From: Pseudomonadota bacterium
GTDB lineage: Bacteria > Pseudomonadota > Gammaproteobacteria > Burkholderiales > Rhodocyclaceae
Assembly: GCA_008501585.1 (NCBI GenBank)
Contig: QQUN01000030.1
Location: forward strand, 28,316 to 92,315
Length of the DNA: 64,000 nt
Direction: 5' to 3'
The stretch's first letter is position 1; each line of letters begins with the position of its first letter. A program made the position numbers and the translations under genes. The notes beneath the pieces were generated by a model. It was given only the letters and a program-made list of their open reading frames with translations, was not told where the DNA came from and ran no database searches. Shown here one piece after another: positions 22,876 to 31,542 of this stretch.

Positions 22876-22944
22876 GGCTGCCGCCTGCGGCGGCCGCGGG
22901 GCACGGGTCGATCAGCGAGCACGGGGGACTCCAGCACAAAGCAA

Positions 22945-22966
22945 ACGGCGGACCGCAGTCCGCCGT
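22945..22966 (-). terminator. intrinsic terminator after tpx
   Basis: A 9-base-pair stem (ACGGCGGAC with GTCCGCCGT) and a four-base loop, followed on the minus strand by TTTGCTTTGTG. It lies 22 bases beyond the tpx stop codon and separates tpx from the EamA transporter gene. Confidence 0.75.
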
Positions 22967-22987
22967 CGCGTGGTCAGGGCAGGGGGC

Positions 22988-23488
22988 TTACTTGAGCGCC
23001 GCCAGCGCGGCCGCGTAGTCCGGCTCGTTGCCGATCTCGCCGACCAGCTCGGCATGCGTCACGGTGTTGTTCTGATCCAGCACCACCACCGCGCGTGCGG
23101 TCAGGCCGGCCAGCGGGCCGGAGGCCAGGGCCACGCCCCAGTCCTTGGCGAAGGCCGGGTGGCGGAAGGTGGACAGGGTCAGCACGTTCTTGAGGCCTTC
23201 GGTCTCGCAGAAGCGCTTGGCCGCAAAGGGCAGGTCGGCCGAGACCACCAGCACCACGGTATCGGCCAGGTTCGAGGCCTCGGCGTTGAACTTGCGGGTC
23301 GAGGTGGCGCAGGTCGGGGTGTCCAGGCTGGGGACGATGTTCAGCACCTTGCGCTTGCCGGCAAAGGCGTCGAGGCCCACATCGGCCAGGTCGGCGCCGG
23401 TCAGCGTCAGGGCGGGGGCGGCATCGCCTTGTTGCGGCAGGCGGCCGGCCACTTCGACCGGGTTGCCGCGAAGAGTCACGGTTGTCAT
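22988..23488 (-). CDS. tpx: Tpx, thiol peroxidase
   Basis: 166-residue atypical 2-Cys peroxiredoxin that reduces hydroperoxides using thioredoxin. The peroxidatic Cys60 lies in [16 protein letters not shown] and the resolving Cys94 in KRFCETEGL, spaced as in E. coli Tpx. AGGAGAACCTTCC precedes the ATG. It is monocistronic: a terminator follows and the divergent esterase gene lies on the other side. Confidence 0.96.
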   Translation of the reverse strand: MTTVTLRGNPVEVAGRLPQQGDAAPALTLTGADLADVGLDAFAGKRKVLNIVPSLDTPTCATSTRKFNAEASNLADTVVLVVSADLPFAAKRFCETEGLKNVLTLSTFRHPAFAKDWGVALASGPLAGLTARAVVVLDQNNTVTHAELVGEIGNEPDYAAALAALK

Positions 23489-23623
23489 GGAAGGTTCTCC
23501 TGTTGAAATCGGGGGGCGCCTCGCTGTGTCGCAAAGTCACGCCTTGGCAGTGTGGCACAGCCGGCTTGCATTGCACACCTCGATCAATCGATCATGCCGG
23601 TGTCACCGCCCCAAGGCCCGCCC

Positions 23624-24670
23624 ATGCGCCTGATCGCCCCATCGCTGCTCGCCCTGCTGTTCGCCTCCGCCGCCCAGGCCGCCGGGCCGCTGCCGGCCCT
23701 CGGGGTCGACGCCGCGCATGTCACTGTCTCGGGCATCTCCTCCGGCGGTTACATGGCGGTGCAGTTCCATGTCGCCCACTCGGCCAGTGTCGACGGCGCC
23801 GGCGTGCTCGCCGGCGGGCCCTACGAATGCGCGGCCGGCAGCATGTGGCAGGCGTTGTCCAACTGCATGGCGCCGAGCGACAGCAAGCCGGTGCCCGACG
23901 CCGCCACCAGCGCCGCACGGGTGGCCGACGATGCCGCCGCCGGGCGCATCGACCCGGTGGCCGGCCTCGCCGCCGACCGCGTGTGGCTGCTCTCCGGCGG
24001 GCAGGACCGCACCGTCGCCCGCCCGGTCATGGACGCACTCGACGCCTTCTACCGCCGCTGGCTCGCCGCCGGGCAGATCGCCTATGTGACCGTGCCCGAG
24101 GCCGGCCACGCCATGCTCTCGCTCGACGACCCGCAGGCCAACGCCTGCGCCACCTCCGAGCCGCCCTACATCAACCGTTGCGAGGGCATCGACGCCGCCG
24201 GCCAGTTGCTCGCCCACCTGCTCGGCCCGCGCCAGCCCAAGGCCGCGGCGGCCAGCGGCGAACTGCTCGCCTTCGACCAGGGCCCCTTCACCCGCGCCGC
24301 CGGCAGCGCCGGCATGGGCGGCACCGGCTACGCCTACATCCCCACCGGCTGTCGCGCCGGCGGCTGCCAGGTGCATGTGGCCTTTCACGGCTGCCGCCAG
24401 AGCGCCGACCAGATCGGCGAGCGCTTCGTCACCACCGCTGGCTACAACCGCTGGGCCGAGAGCAACCGGCTGGTCGTCCTCTACCCGCAAACCACCCCGC
24501 GCTACGGCTGGGCGTGGTCGGGCAACTGGCCGCGCTGGGTGTTCAACCCCAAGGCATGCTGGGACTGGTGGGGCTATGAGTCGGTCGACTACGCCACCCG
24601 CAACGGCCCGCAGATCAAGGCCGTCAAGGCCATGCTCGAGCAACTGGCCCAGCCCGCCGCCGGCCGCTAA
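23624..24670 (+). CDS. secreted PHB-depolymerase-family esterase
   Basis: 348 residues with a clear signal peptide (1-20, MRLIAPSLLALLFASAAQAA). The nucleophile elbow is GISSG with Ser39 close to the mature N-terminus, followed by GGYMAVQFHVAHSA. The C-terminal part (VHVAFHGCRQSADQIGERFVTTAGYNRWAESN, FNPKACWDWWGY) is typical of extracellular or periplasmic poly(3-hydroxybutyrate) depolymerases with a type-II-like catalytic domain. It has no separate substrate-binding domain, so periplasmic or short-chain substrates are possible. Start at 23624 is chosen for the signal peptide. It lies five bases before an SLC13 permease that may import the products. Confidence 0.82.
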   Translation: MRLIAPSLLALLFASAAQAAGPLPALGVDAAHVTVSGISSGGYMAVQFHVAHSASVDGAGVLAGGPYECAAGSMWQALSNCMAPSDSKPVPDAATSAARVADDAAAGRIDPVAGLAADRVWLLSGGQDRTVARPVMDALDAFYRRWLAAGQIAYVTVPEAGHAMLSLDDPQANACATSEPPYINRCEGIDAAGQLLAHLLGPRQPKAAAASGELLAFDQGPFTRAAGSAGMGGTGYAYIPTGCRAGGCQVHVAFHGCRQSADQIGERFVTTAGYNRWAESNRLVVLYPQTTPRYGWAWSGNWPRWVFNPKACWDWWGYESVDYATRNGPQIKAVKAMLEQLAQPAAGR

Positions 24671-24675
24671 ACCCC

Positions 24676-26484
24676 ATGCAGAACGAGCAGATCCTCCTTT
24701 TTGCCATCCTCGCCGCCACCATCGGCCTGTTTCTGTGGGGCCGCTGGCGGCATGACGTGGTCGCGCTGGCGGCCTTGCTGGTGTGCGTGTTTGCCGGCCT
24801 GGTGCCGTCCGAGCAAGCCTTCAGCGGCTTCGGCCACCCGGCGGTGATCACCGTCGCCGCGGTGCTAGTGCTCAGCCGCGGGCTGCAGAGCACCGGTGCG
24901 GTCGACGCGCTCGCCCAGCGTGTGCTGACCCCCGGCGCCGGCCCCACCCTGAGCATCGCGGTGCTGATCGGTGTCGGCGCGGTGCTGTCGGCCTTCATGA
25001 ACAACGTCGGCGCCATGGCGCTGCTCATCCCGGTGGCGGTGCAGATCGCCAGCCGCCACGAGCTGCCGCCGGGCAAGGTGCTCATGCCGCTGGCCTTCGG
25101 CACCCTGCTCGGCGGCATGACCACCCTCATCGGCACGCCACCGAACCTGATCGTCTCCAGTTTCCGCGACAGCACCGGCGCCGGCAGCTTCGGCATGTTC
25201 GACTTCACCCCGGTCGGCCTCGCCGTGGCCGTGGTCGGGCTGCTCTTCCTCGCCGTGCTGGGCTGGCGCATCGTGCCGCACCGCGAGCAAAAGGGCGGCG
25301 CCAGCTTCGACACCGGCACCTATCTGACCGAGGCCTGGGTCACCGCCGACGGCAAGGCCGTGGGCAAGCACCTGCATGAGGTCGAGCGCACGCTGGAGGC
25401 CGCCGACGCGCAGGTGGTGGGCATGGTGCGCAACGAGTTCCGCGTGACCGCGCCCAACCCCTGGCGGGTGCTGCGCGCCGGTGACATCCTGGTGATCGAG
25501 GCCGACCCCGGTTCGCTCACCACCACGCTCACCGGCCTCGGCCTGAGCCTGGAGGCGCCCGACAAGAAAGACGCCCCCCAGCCCGAGCGGCGCAAGGGCG
25601 ACAGCGACAGCAAGAGCAACGACAAGGAAGAGACCGTGCTGCAGGAGCTGGTGGTGATGCCCAACGCCGCCATCATCGGCCGCAGCATGGGCAATGTGCA
25701 CATCGGCACCCGCTTCGGCCTCAACCTGCTGGCCATCTCCCGCCAGGGCCGCCAGAGCATCAAGCGCCTGCGCTCCACCCCCATCCTCGCCGGCGACGTG
25801 CTGCTCATGCAGGGCGCCCCCGAAGCGCTCACCGCCTTCGCCAGCAGCTTTGGCGGCGTGCCGCTGGCGCCGCGCAACATCGCCATCCCCAATCGTGGCC
25901 AGGCCACCGCCGCCATCGCCATCATGGCGCTGGCCATCGCCGGCGCCGCCTTCGGCCTGCTGCCCGCCGCCATCGCCTTTGCCACCGCGGTGCTCGCCTA
26001 CATCGTGCTGCGCATCATCCCGCTCGACAAAGTCTTCGACGCGATCGACTGGCCGGTCATCATCCTGCTCGGTGCGCTGATCCCCGTCGCCGGCGCCATG
26101 GCCAGCACCGGCGCGGCCGACGCCCTCGCCCAGGGCCTGCTGGGCAGCCTCGCCCAGGGGCACCCCGTGGTTGCGCTGGCGCTGATCCTCATCGTCACCA
26201 TGACGCTGTCGGACTTCATGAACAACGCCGCCACGGCCGCCGTCATGTGCCCCATCGCGATCAGCGTGGCCAGCCAGTTGGGCGCCGCGCCCGACGCCTT
26301 CCTGATGGCCGTCGCCATCGGCGGCTCCTGCGCCTTCCTGACGCCCATCGGCCACCAGAACAACACCCTCATCCTCGGCCCGGGCGGCTTCCGCTTTGGC
26401 GACTACTGGCGCCTCGGCCTGCCGATGGAGGTGCTGGTGGTGGCCGTCAGCCTGCCGATGTTGCTGTGGGTGTGGCCGTTGTAG
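24676..26484 (+). CDS. SLC13/DASS-type anion permease with two TrkA-C domains
   Basis: 602-residue inner-membrane transporter. Two blocks of hydrophobic helices flank a cytosolic loop (about 205-400) that holds two TrkA-C/RCK-C-like domains (AQVVGMVRNEFRVTAPNPWRVLRAGDILVIEAD and LGARFGLNLLAISRQGR-like). Each half carries the family motif, FMNNVGAMALLIPVA with GTPPNLIV, and FMNNAATAAVMCPIA. Expected substrates are sodium-coupled dicarboxylates or sulfate. It starts five bases after the PHB-depolymerase gene, suggesting co-transcription. Its last 38 bases overlap the convergent GGDEF-EAL gene. Confidence 0.88.
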   Translation: MQNEQILLFAILAATIGLFLWGRWRHDVVALAALLVCVFAGLVPSEQAFSGFGHPAVITVAAVLVLSRGLQSTGAVDALAQRVLTPGAGPTLSIAVLIGVGAVLSAFMNNVGAMALLIPVAVQIASRHELPPGKVLMPLAFGTLLGGMTTLIGTPPNLIVSSFRDSTGAGSFGMFDFTPVGLAVAVVGLLFLAVLGWRIVPHREQKGGASFDTGTYLTEAWVTADGKAVGKHLHEVERTLEAADAQVVGMVRNEFRVTAPNPWRVLRAGDILVIEADPGSLTTTLTGLGLSLEAPDKKDAPQPERRKGDSDSKSNDKEETVLQELVVMPNAAIIGRSMGNVHIGTRFGLNLLAISRQGRQSIKRLRSTPILAGDVLLMQGAPEALTAFASSFGGVPLAPRNIAIPNRGQATAAIAIMALAIAGAAFGLLPAAIAFATAVLAYIVLRIIPLDKVFDAIDWPVIILLGALIPVAGAMASTGAADALAQGLLGSLAQGHPVVALALILIVTMTLSDFMNNAATAAVMCPIAISVASQLGAAPDAFLMAVAIGGSCAFLTPIGHQNNTLILGPGGFRFGDYWRLGLPMEVLVVAVSLPMLLWVWPL

Positions 26485-29017
26485 GGGTGTCGCGCAGCTG
26501 CGCGGCGTCGGCCGGTTTGCCGAAGTGGAAGCCCTGCGCGAGGTCGCAACCGTGGCGGGCGAGGATGTCGAGCTGCGCGGCCGTTTCCACGCCCTCGGCC
26601 ACCACGCGCAGCCCAAGGCTGTGGGCGAGCTTGATGATCGCCTCGGCGATGGCTGCGTCGTTGTCGTTGCGGTCGATGTCGCGGATGAACAGGCGGTCGA
26701 TCTTCAGTTCGTCGATCGGGAAGCGCTTGAGGTAGGCCAGCGAGGAGTAGCCGGTGCCGAAGTCGTCCAGCGCCAGGCGCACGCCCAGCGCGCGCAGGCC
26801 GGTCAGCACCCCCAGCGTGCGCTCGCTGGCTTCCATCAGCATCGACTCGGTCAGCTCCAGGGTCAGGTGTGCGGCGGGCATGCCGGTGTCGGCAATGACC
26901 CGCGCCACCATGGCGGTAAAGCCGTCGTGGCGGAACTGGCGGGCAGAGATGTTCACCAGCATGCGCCACTCGCCCCGCCCGGCCTCGCGCCAGCGGGCGT
27001 GCTGCAAGCAGGCGCTGCGCAGCACCCATTCGCCGATCGGCACGATCAGCCCGGTTTCCTCGGCCATCGGGATGAAATCCGCCGGCGGCAGCAGCCCGAG
27101 CTCGGGATGCTGCCACCGCAGCAGGGCCTCGGCCGCCACCGTGCGCTGCGTGCCGATATCGACCAGCGGCTGGAAGTGCAGCCGCAGTTCCTCGCGCGCC
27201 AGCGCGCGGTGCAGGGCACTCTCCAGCGCCAGGTGCTCGACGGAGCGGGCGTTCATGGCCGGCTGGTAGAGCTGGAACGCGTTGCGCCCTTCGTCCTTGG
27301 CGCGGTACATGGCGGTGTCGGCGTTCTTGATCAGCTCGACCGGCTCGCAACTGTCGTCCGGGTAGATGCTGATGCCGATACTGGTGGTCACGGTCAGCTC
27401 ATGCGCATCGACCAGCACCGGGCGGCGCAATGATTCGATGATGCGCGTGGCGGTGTGGGCGGCGTCGTCCGGGTCGGTCAGGTCGCTCAGCACCACGATG
27501 AATTCGTCGCCGCCCATGCGGGCCACGGTGTCGTCCTCGCGCAGGCAACCGCGCAGCCGGCGGGCCACCTCCATCAGCAACTGGTCGCCCACCTCGTGGC
27601 CGAGGCTGTCGTTGATGCGCTTGAAGCGGTCCAGGTCGATGAACAGCACCGCGGCGCGGTTGCGGTTGCGGTGCGCATGGGCCAGCGCCACCTGCAGGCG
27701 GTCTTCGAGCAGGCGGCGGTTGGGCAGGCCGGTGAGCGGGTCGAAGTAGGCGAGGTGGCGGATGTGCGCCTCGTTTTCCTTCAGCTGGCTGATGTCGCTG
27801 AACACCGCCGCATAGTTGGTCAGCGTGCCGTCGCGATCCTTGATGGCGGTGATGGTGAGCAGTTCGGGGTACAGCTCGCCGCTCTTGCGGCGGTTCCAGA
27901 TCTCGCCCTGCCACTGGCCTTCGGCCGACAACTGCACCCACATGTCCTTGTAGAACGCGGGGCCCTGGCGGCCGGAATTGAGCAGCGACGGGTTGCGGCC
28001 GATGACTTCTTCCGGCGGGTAGCCGGTGAGCCGGGTAAAGGCCGGATTCACCGAGATGATGCGCGCCTTCTCGTCGGTGATCAGGATGCCCTCGAGCGAG
28101 CTGTCGATCACCTTCTCGGCCAGGTGCAGGTTGCGCTGCGAGGCGTTGAGCGCCAGGTCGCGCTCGCGCAGCGCATGCTGCAACTCGTGCACGTACACCA
28201 GCTCCATGCCGGAGAGGATGTCGGCAAAACTCACCAGATCGGCCAGGCTGCCGTCCCGCCGCATCACCCCCACATGGCGCACCCGGCGGTCGGAGAGCAT
28301 GCAACGCACATGGTAGAGGCTGGCGTCTTCGCTCACCGTGAGCAGCGGGCGGCTGGCCAGCGCGCCCACCGCACGGTTGCCGGCACGCTCGGCCACCAGG
28401 CGGGTCAGGTCGCGTTCAGTGAGGATGCCGTACTCGCCATCATCGTAGGCCACCACCACCGCGTCCTGCGCGGCACGGCGCATCTGCCGCACCGCCTCGC
28501 CGAGCAACGCCGACTCGGGCAGCGGTTGCAGGCTGCCCTTGATGATCGAATCGAGCTTGCGCAGCTTCAGGTAATGCTCGATGCCCTGGTTCAGCACCAC
28601 GTCGGTCTGGGTGACGATGCCGCAGCGCCGACCGTGCTCATCGACCACCAGATAGTGTCGCATATGCTCGTCGCGGAAGCGGATCGCCAGCTCCTGCAGA
28701 CCCAGGTCGCGGGTGACGGTGCGCACCGGCGCGCTCATCGCATCGCCGATTGGCCGGTTGAAACTGTCGGGGTGGTCAAAATCGATCGCCAGCGCGTCGC
28801 GCTCGGTCCAGATACCGACCGGCACATCATCCTCGACCACCAGAATGGAACTGACCCGCGCCACACTCATGCGTCGCGCGGCTTCATGAAGGGCAAGGTC
28901 CGGTGCGCACTCGAGAATGCTGCCCCGAACGATCTGCCCCACCGTCGCCTCGGAAGGGATCAAGGCACCCAGCACGGCTTTTTCGGCGGGTTCGGCGTAA
29001 ACGACTGAGTCATCCAT
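26447..29017 (-). CDS. CBS-PAS-GGDEF-EAL c-di-GMP signalling protein
   Basis: 856-residue soluble protein. Residues 25-275 look like two pairs of CBS domains, which in other proteins bind adenine nucleotides. A PAS domain follows (about 300-415), then GGDEF (MGGDEF, 501-506) and EAL (EALLRW from 630, with ELTES, DDFGTGYSSL, KIDRLFI and EGVET). Both catalytic motifs are intact, so it could make or degrade c-di-GMP. The start at 29017 is the first ATG consistent with the folded region; a longer frame to 29125 is less likely. The 3' end overlaps the SLC13 gene by 38 bases. Confidence 0.9.
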   Translation of the reverse strand: MDDSVVYAEPAEKAVLGALIPSEATVGQIVRGSILECAPDLALHEAARRMSVARVSSILVVEDDVPVGIWTERDALAIDFDHPDSFNRPIGDAMSAPVRTVTRDLGLQELAIRFRDEHMRHYLVVDEHGRRCGIVTQTDVVLNQGIEHYLKLRKLDSIIKGSLQPLPESALLGEAVRQMRRAAQDAVVVAYDDGEYGILTERDLTRLVAERAGNRAVGALASRPLLTVSEDASLYHVRCMLSDRRVRHVGVMRRDGSLADLVSFADILSGMELVYVHELQHALRERDLALNASQRNLHLAEKVIDSSLEGILITDEKARIISVNPAFTRLTGYPPEEVIGRNPSLLNSGRQGPAFYKDMWVQLSAEGQWQGEIWNRRKSGELYPELLTITAIKDRDGTLTNYAAVFSDISQLKENEAHIRHLAYFDPLTGLPNRRLLEDRLQVALAHAHRNRNRAAVLFIDLDRFKRINDSLGHEVGDQLLMEVARRLRGCLREDDTVARMGGDEFIVVLSDLTDPDDAAHTATRIIESLRRPVLVDAHELTVTTSIGISIYPDDSCEPVELIKNADTAMYRAKDEGRNAFQLYQPAMNARSVEHLALESALHRALAREELRLHFQPLVDIGTQRTVAAEALLRWQHPELGLLPPADFIPMAEETGLIVPIGEWVLRSACLQHARWREAGRGEWRMLVNISARQFRHDGFTAMVARVIADTGMPAAHLTLELTESMLMEASERTLGVLTGLRALGVRLALDDFGTGYSSLAYLKRFPIDELKIDRLFIRDIDRNDNDAAIAEAIIKLAHSLGLRVVAEGVETAAQLDILARHGCDLAQGFHFGKPADAAQLRDTPTTATPTATSAG

Positions 29018-29220
29018 GTTGGAGCGTTCGCGATCGTTGCGGAGACCTGCCGCAGCATCGTGTGCCTGCAGCGCGAAGCCCCGCCAGGCGGCCGGATCGG
29101 CCGTATGCGGAGCGCGCAACACCATAGCACCGCGGGGGGAGTCATGCTATGGGATAGATCAATGAGGGAAGCAAGGGGCTGCGCCCCCCGATGCACCAGT
29201 AATGGCACGAATCAGGGGGG

Positions 29221-29249
29221 AATGTTGCAATTCAAGACCTGACCCTTGC
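29221..29249 (-). repeat. R1 repeat, copy a
   Basis: Contains ATTCAAGACCTGACCC on the plus strand, one member of the R1 family (minus-strand form GGGTCAGGTCTTGAAT, usually followed within a few bases by ACATT). It lies 31 bases from the 3' end of the Fic gene and faces copy b on the other side of that gene. The 29018-29279 gap otherwise holds no supported gene. Confidence 0.75.
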
Positions 29250-29279
29250 ACCCGCGAACCAAGTCAATTCCAGACGCGG

Positions 29280-30404
29280 CTACTCTGACAGATCGTTCAG
29301 CTCATAGCTGGTGCTACGCCCACCCGCATCCGTTCTCCGCAATACACCGCGCCCAAGTAGATCGTTGATGTCACGCAGCGCCGTGTCCGGCGAACATTTG
29401 GCAATGGCCGCCCACTTGCTGCTGGTGAGCTTGCCTTCGAAGTCGTCGAACAGCTTGTTGAGCAACTTCACCTGTCGCTCGTTCAACGGCATGGTCGCCC
29501 AGCGCTGCCAGAAGCGAGCCTTGGTCAGCACGGCATCGAGCGTGTGCTGCGCCTGATCGACAGCGCGATGCAGCGTATCGAGGAACCAGGCGAGCCACTC
29601 GGTGACGTCCATCGATCGCTTCTGGGTCCGCTCCAGGATGTCGTAGTAGGCCTTGCGCTCCCGCTGGATCTGCGCCGACAGACTGTAGAAGCGTTGCGGG
29701 CTGCCGTCGGCACGCGCCAGCAGCAGGTCGCCGATGGCCCGAGCGATACGTCCGTTGCCGTCGTCGAACGGGTGCAAGGTGACGAACCACAGATGCCCCA
29801 GGCCGGCCTTGATGAGCGGCGGTTCGTTCAGCGCGCCATTCACCCAGTCGAGGAATCGGCGGGCTTCGAGCTTCAGACGATCAGCGGGCGGCGCCTCGAA
29901 ATGCACGCGCTGGCGGCCGATGGACCCGGAGACCACCTGCATCGGACCACTGGCATCGTCGCGCCAGCCGCCGACCTCGATCTTGGAGAGGCCTGAGTAG
30001 CCGGTGGAAAACAGCGCTGCGTGCCAGCCGAACAGCCGCTCCCGCGACACCGGCGCATGGCAGTTGGCGGTGGCATCGAGCACCATCTCGACCACGCCTT
30101 CGACGTGGCGATCGACCGGGGCGAGCGCGCCGATGTCCACGCCCAGCCGGCGGGCGATGGATGAACGCACGGATTCGACATTGAGCTGCTCGCCCTCGAT
30201 CTCGCTGGTCTTGACCACGTCCTCGGTGAGCGCGGCCAGGCTGGCCTGATCGCGCAGCGCCATGCCCACGTCGGCCAGGCGGCCCATCAGGAGCCCTTGG
30301 GCACGACTGACCTCGGCCAGAGGCCCAGCCAGCGCTGCCAGGTCGAAGCGCCAGGTCGGCCAGTCGCTGGCCTGCCAGATGTAGGTGTAATCACCGCTAT
30401 TCAT
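29280..30404 (-). CDS. Fic family protein (AMPylator type, with inhibitory helix)
   Basis: 374-residue Fic-fold enzyme predicted to transfer AMP or a similar group to a target protein. The catalytic motif HPFDDGNGRIAR (His211 to Arg222) is complete. The N-terminal part has TSEIEG (Thr66, Glu70, Gly71), matching the [S/T]xxxE[G/N] inhibitory helix, so the protein is probably self-inhibited. The C-terminal 80 residues look like a winged helix (TSSKWAAIAKCSPDTALRDINDLLGRGVLRRT) that may bind DNA. The start at 30404 (MNSGDYTYIWQ) fits the family; 30437 is also possible. It is bracketed by R1 repeats. No antitoxin gene adjoins. Confidence 0.85.
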   Translation of the reverse strand: MNSGDYTYIWQASDWPTWRFDLAALAGPLAEVSRAQGLLMGRLADVGMALRDQASLAALTEDVVKTSEIEGEQLNVESVRSSIARRLGVDIGALAPVDRHVEGVVEMVLDATANCHAPVSRERLFGWHAALFSTGYSGLSKIEVGGWRDDASGPMQVVSGSIGRQRVHFEAPPADRLKLEARRFLDWVNGALNEPPLIKAGLGHLWFVTLHPFDDGNGRIARAIGDLLLARADGSPQRFYSLSAQIQRERKAYYDILERTQKRSMDVTEWLAWFLDTLHRAVDQAQHTLDAVLTKARFWQRWATMPLNERQVKLLNKLFDDFEGKLTSSKWAAIAKCSPDTALRDINDLLGRGVLRRTDAGGRSTSYELNDLSE

Positions 30405-30423
30405 GCGGCGATTGTGGGCCGGA

Positions 30424-30466
30424 TTCTCCGCATGCACAAGTTATTCACCGCACAGGATGCGGAGAA
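30424..30466. promoter_or_regulatory. inverted repeat upstream of the Fic gene, possible operator
   Basis: TTCTCCGCAT (30424-30433) and ATGCGGAGAA (30457-30466) are perfect 10-base inverted repeats 23 bases apart, directly upstream of the preferred Fic start. The position suits autoregulation by the winged-helix-like C-terminus of the Fic protein. The function is inferred from position only. Confidence 0.45.
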
Positions 30467-30540
30467 AGTTGGCGCCATTCGCCGCAAGAGGGTTCCGAGC
30501 CGGTGCCACGCGTCCGAAACGGATGGCGTTGTGGCATTGG

Positions 30541-30668
30541 GATCAGGTCTTGAAATCCAATATTTCCGTATTCGAACCACTGATCAAACTGATCTACTCC
30601 GCAGATCGGCATGTCGTATTTCAAGACCTGACCCCGCAGGGCGCAAAGACCTGACCCCGCAGGGCGCA
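30541..30668. repeat. R1 repeats, copies b and c, with a 23-base tandem duplication
   Basis: Copy b (30541-30564) reads GATCAGGTCTTGAAAT; copy c (30612-30635) reads ATTTCAAGACCTGACCCC. They face each other and can fold into a stem of about 14 base pairs. From 30623 a 23-base unit starting AAGACCTGACCCCGCAGG occurs twice head to tail (30623-30645 and 30646-30668). The second unit ends where the remnant attC site of the SMI1 cassette should continue, so repeat growth or insertion probably cut that site. Confidence 0.75.
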
Positions 30669-30720
30669 GCTTTTGGCGGTCCAGCGAACGAAGTGAGCGG
30701 CGTTGAGCGCATTGTTAGAG
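30669..30720 (-). repeat. truncated attC-like site of the SMI1 cassette
   Basis: On the minus strand it starts with the core CTCTAAC (complement of GTTAGAG at 30714-30720), followed by GCGCTCAACGCC and GCTCACTTCGTTCGCTGG. That last stretch is nearly identical to the inner part of the intact attC at 31124-31207. The matching second arm and GTTRRRY core are missing; R1 sequence takes their place. The SMI1 stop codon lies inside the core, as is usual for cassettes. Confidence 0.65.
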
Positions 30721-31119
30721 CCCGTTTCGGAGGAATGCTTCAAATGAAGACGCGATTTCATGCACGTCTCCAAAATTATGATCTTCTGTGACAATAGCTC
30801 GGGTAGGTAGGTGAATACCAAAGGGGTTACCACAGCCATCCCAGCCAATGATAAAAGTGTCCTTCAATGACCAGCCGTTAAGACCCGATTCTGCCTTGAA
30901 TTTCATGTGTGTTTCACCGAGTTGTTCAATGCCATCTACCCACTCCGTTCCGATTGCTCCCCCTCCAAAATTTGCTAATAAAAATCGGAATTCTAGCGGG
31001 ATTGCTTCGTGCTTAGCTTCAAAATTTAATAGCTCGGATTCACTTGCACATGCATAGCGAATCTCCTTCGGCCTCGCTTGCCAAGCTGCTAGTAAAGGAG
31101 TGAGTGAATGAATACTCAT
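30715..31119 (-). CDS. SMI1/KNR4 (SUKH) family protein in a cassette
   Basis: 134-residue cytosolic protein of the SMI1/KNR4 superfamily, recognised by IPLEFRFLLANFGGGAIG, FIIGWDGCGNPFGIHL and the C-terminal TEDHNFGDVHEIASSFEAFLRNGL. Many SUKH proteins are immunity proteins against polymorphic or contact-dependent toxins; no toxin gene adjoins here. Base composition is clearly more AT-rich than the flanking core genes. It fills one integron-type cassette between attC-like sites, which suggests it moved as a single unit. Confidence 0.8.
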   Translation of the reverse strand: MSIHSLTPLLAAWQARPKEIRYACASESELLNFEAKHEAIPLEFRFLLANFGGGAIGTEWVDGIEQLGETHMKFKAESGLNGWSLKDTFIIGWDGCGNPFGIHLPTRAIVTEDHNFGDVHEIASSFEAFLRNGL

Positions 31120-31123
31120 AGGG

Positions 31124-31207
31124 CTCTAACGATTTACATAAGGGGCGCGGTGCGAAGCACAGCGTCCCAGCGAACGAAAGTGAGCGAACTTGATGTGATT
31201 GTTAGGC
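31124..31207 (-). repeat. attC-like recombination site B
   Basis: 84 bases. On the minus strand it starts with GCCTAAC (RYYYAAC consensus) and ends with GTTAGAG. The outer arms pair: ACAT(C)AAG with CTTATGT leaves one unpaired C, the extrahelical base that marks attC folding. The middle contains a GTGC-GCAC hairpin. The layout matches integron attC sites. The cassette B stop codon TAA lies within the GCCTAAC core. Confidence 0.8.
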
Positions 31208-31450
31208 TTTTTCATCGGCACCTAGTCCGCATGATTTTTCCGCCTTGCCTGCCGCCAGAAACACATCGAATACCCCACCCGCACAAGCACCAATGCCAAT
31301 AAGCAATAGCAGGATGAGAGCACCACTATCTCGCCCGGACGGGCTGTACTTGCTACCGAGCGACAACTGCGACCCGACCAACGCCGCAGCAGCAGCGCCG
31401 ATAGCGATAATGCCGACGAGCACGAGTAGGTAACCTCTGGCTTTACGCAT
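31202..31450 (-). CDS. small membrane protein in cassette B
   Basis: 82 residues with two hydrophobic helices (about 7-30 and 43-67) separated by a short polar loop (GSKYSPSGRDSG), and a charged tail ending GADEKA. No family recognised. The ATG lies 15 bases after the GTTAGGC core of the neighbouring site A, the usual place for a cassette gene. The stop codon falls in the next attC core. It would insert in the inner membrane. Confidence 0.7.
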   Translation of the reverse strand: MRKARGYLLVLVGIIAIGAAAAALVGSQLSLGSKYSPSGRDSGALILLLLIGIGACAGGVFDVFLAAGKAEKSCGLGADEKA

Positions 31451-31464
31451 ATTTCTTGTGCGGT

Positions 31465-31536
31465 GCCTAACGATTGAATTCAGCGGACGGCAAAACGCGT
31501 AGCGTTTTGACGGTCCGCTGGAATGATTTGTTAGCC
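31465..31536 (-). repeat. attC-like recombination site A
   Basis: 72 bases, the clearest attC in the window. On the minus strand it runs from GGCTAAC to GTTAGGC, the latter an exact GTTRRRY core. The inner arms CAGCGGACC...CAAAACGC and GCGTTTTG...GTCCGCTG pair almost completely around a TAC loop, with single unpaired bases as in integron attC hairpins. Confidence 0.88.
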
Positions 31537-31542
31537 GCGGAG

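Noticed and set aside
30404..30720. Antitoxin gene upstream of the Fic gene
   Set aside because: No open frame with an antitoxin-like sequence is present; the Fic protein carries its own inhibitory motif, so a separate antitoxin is not required.
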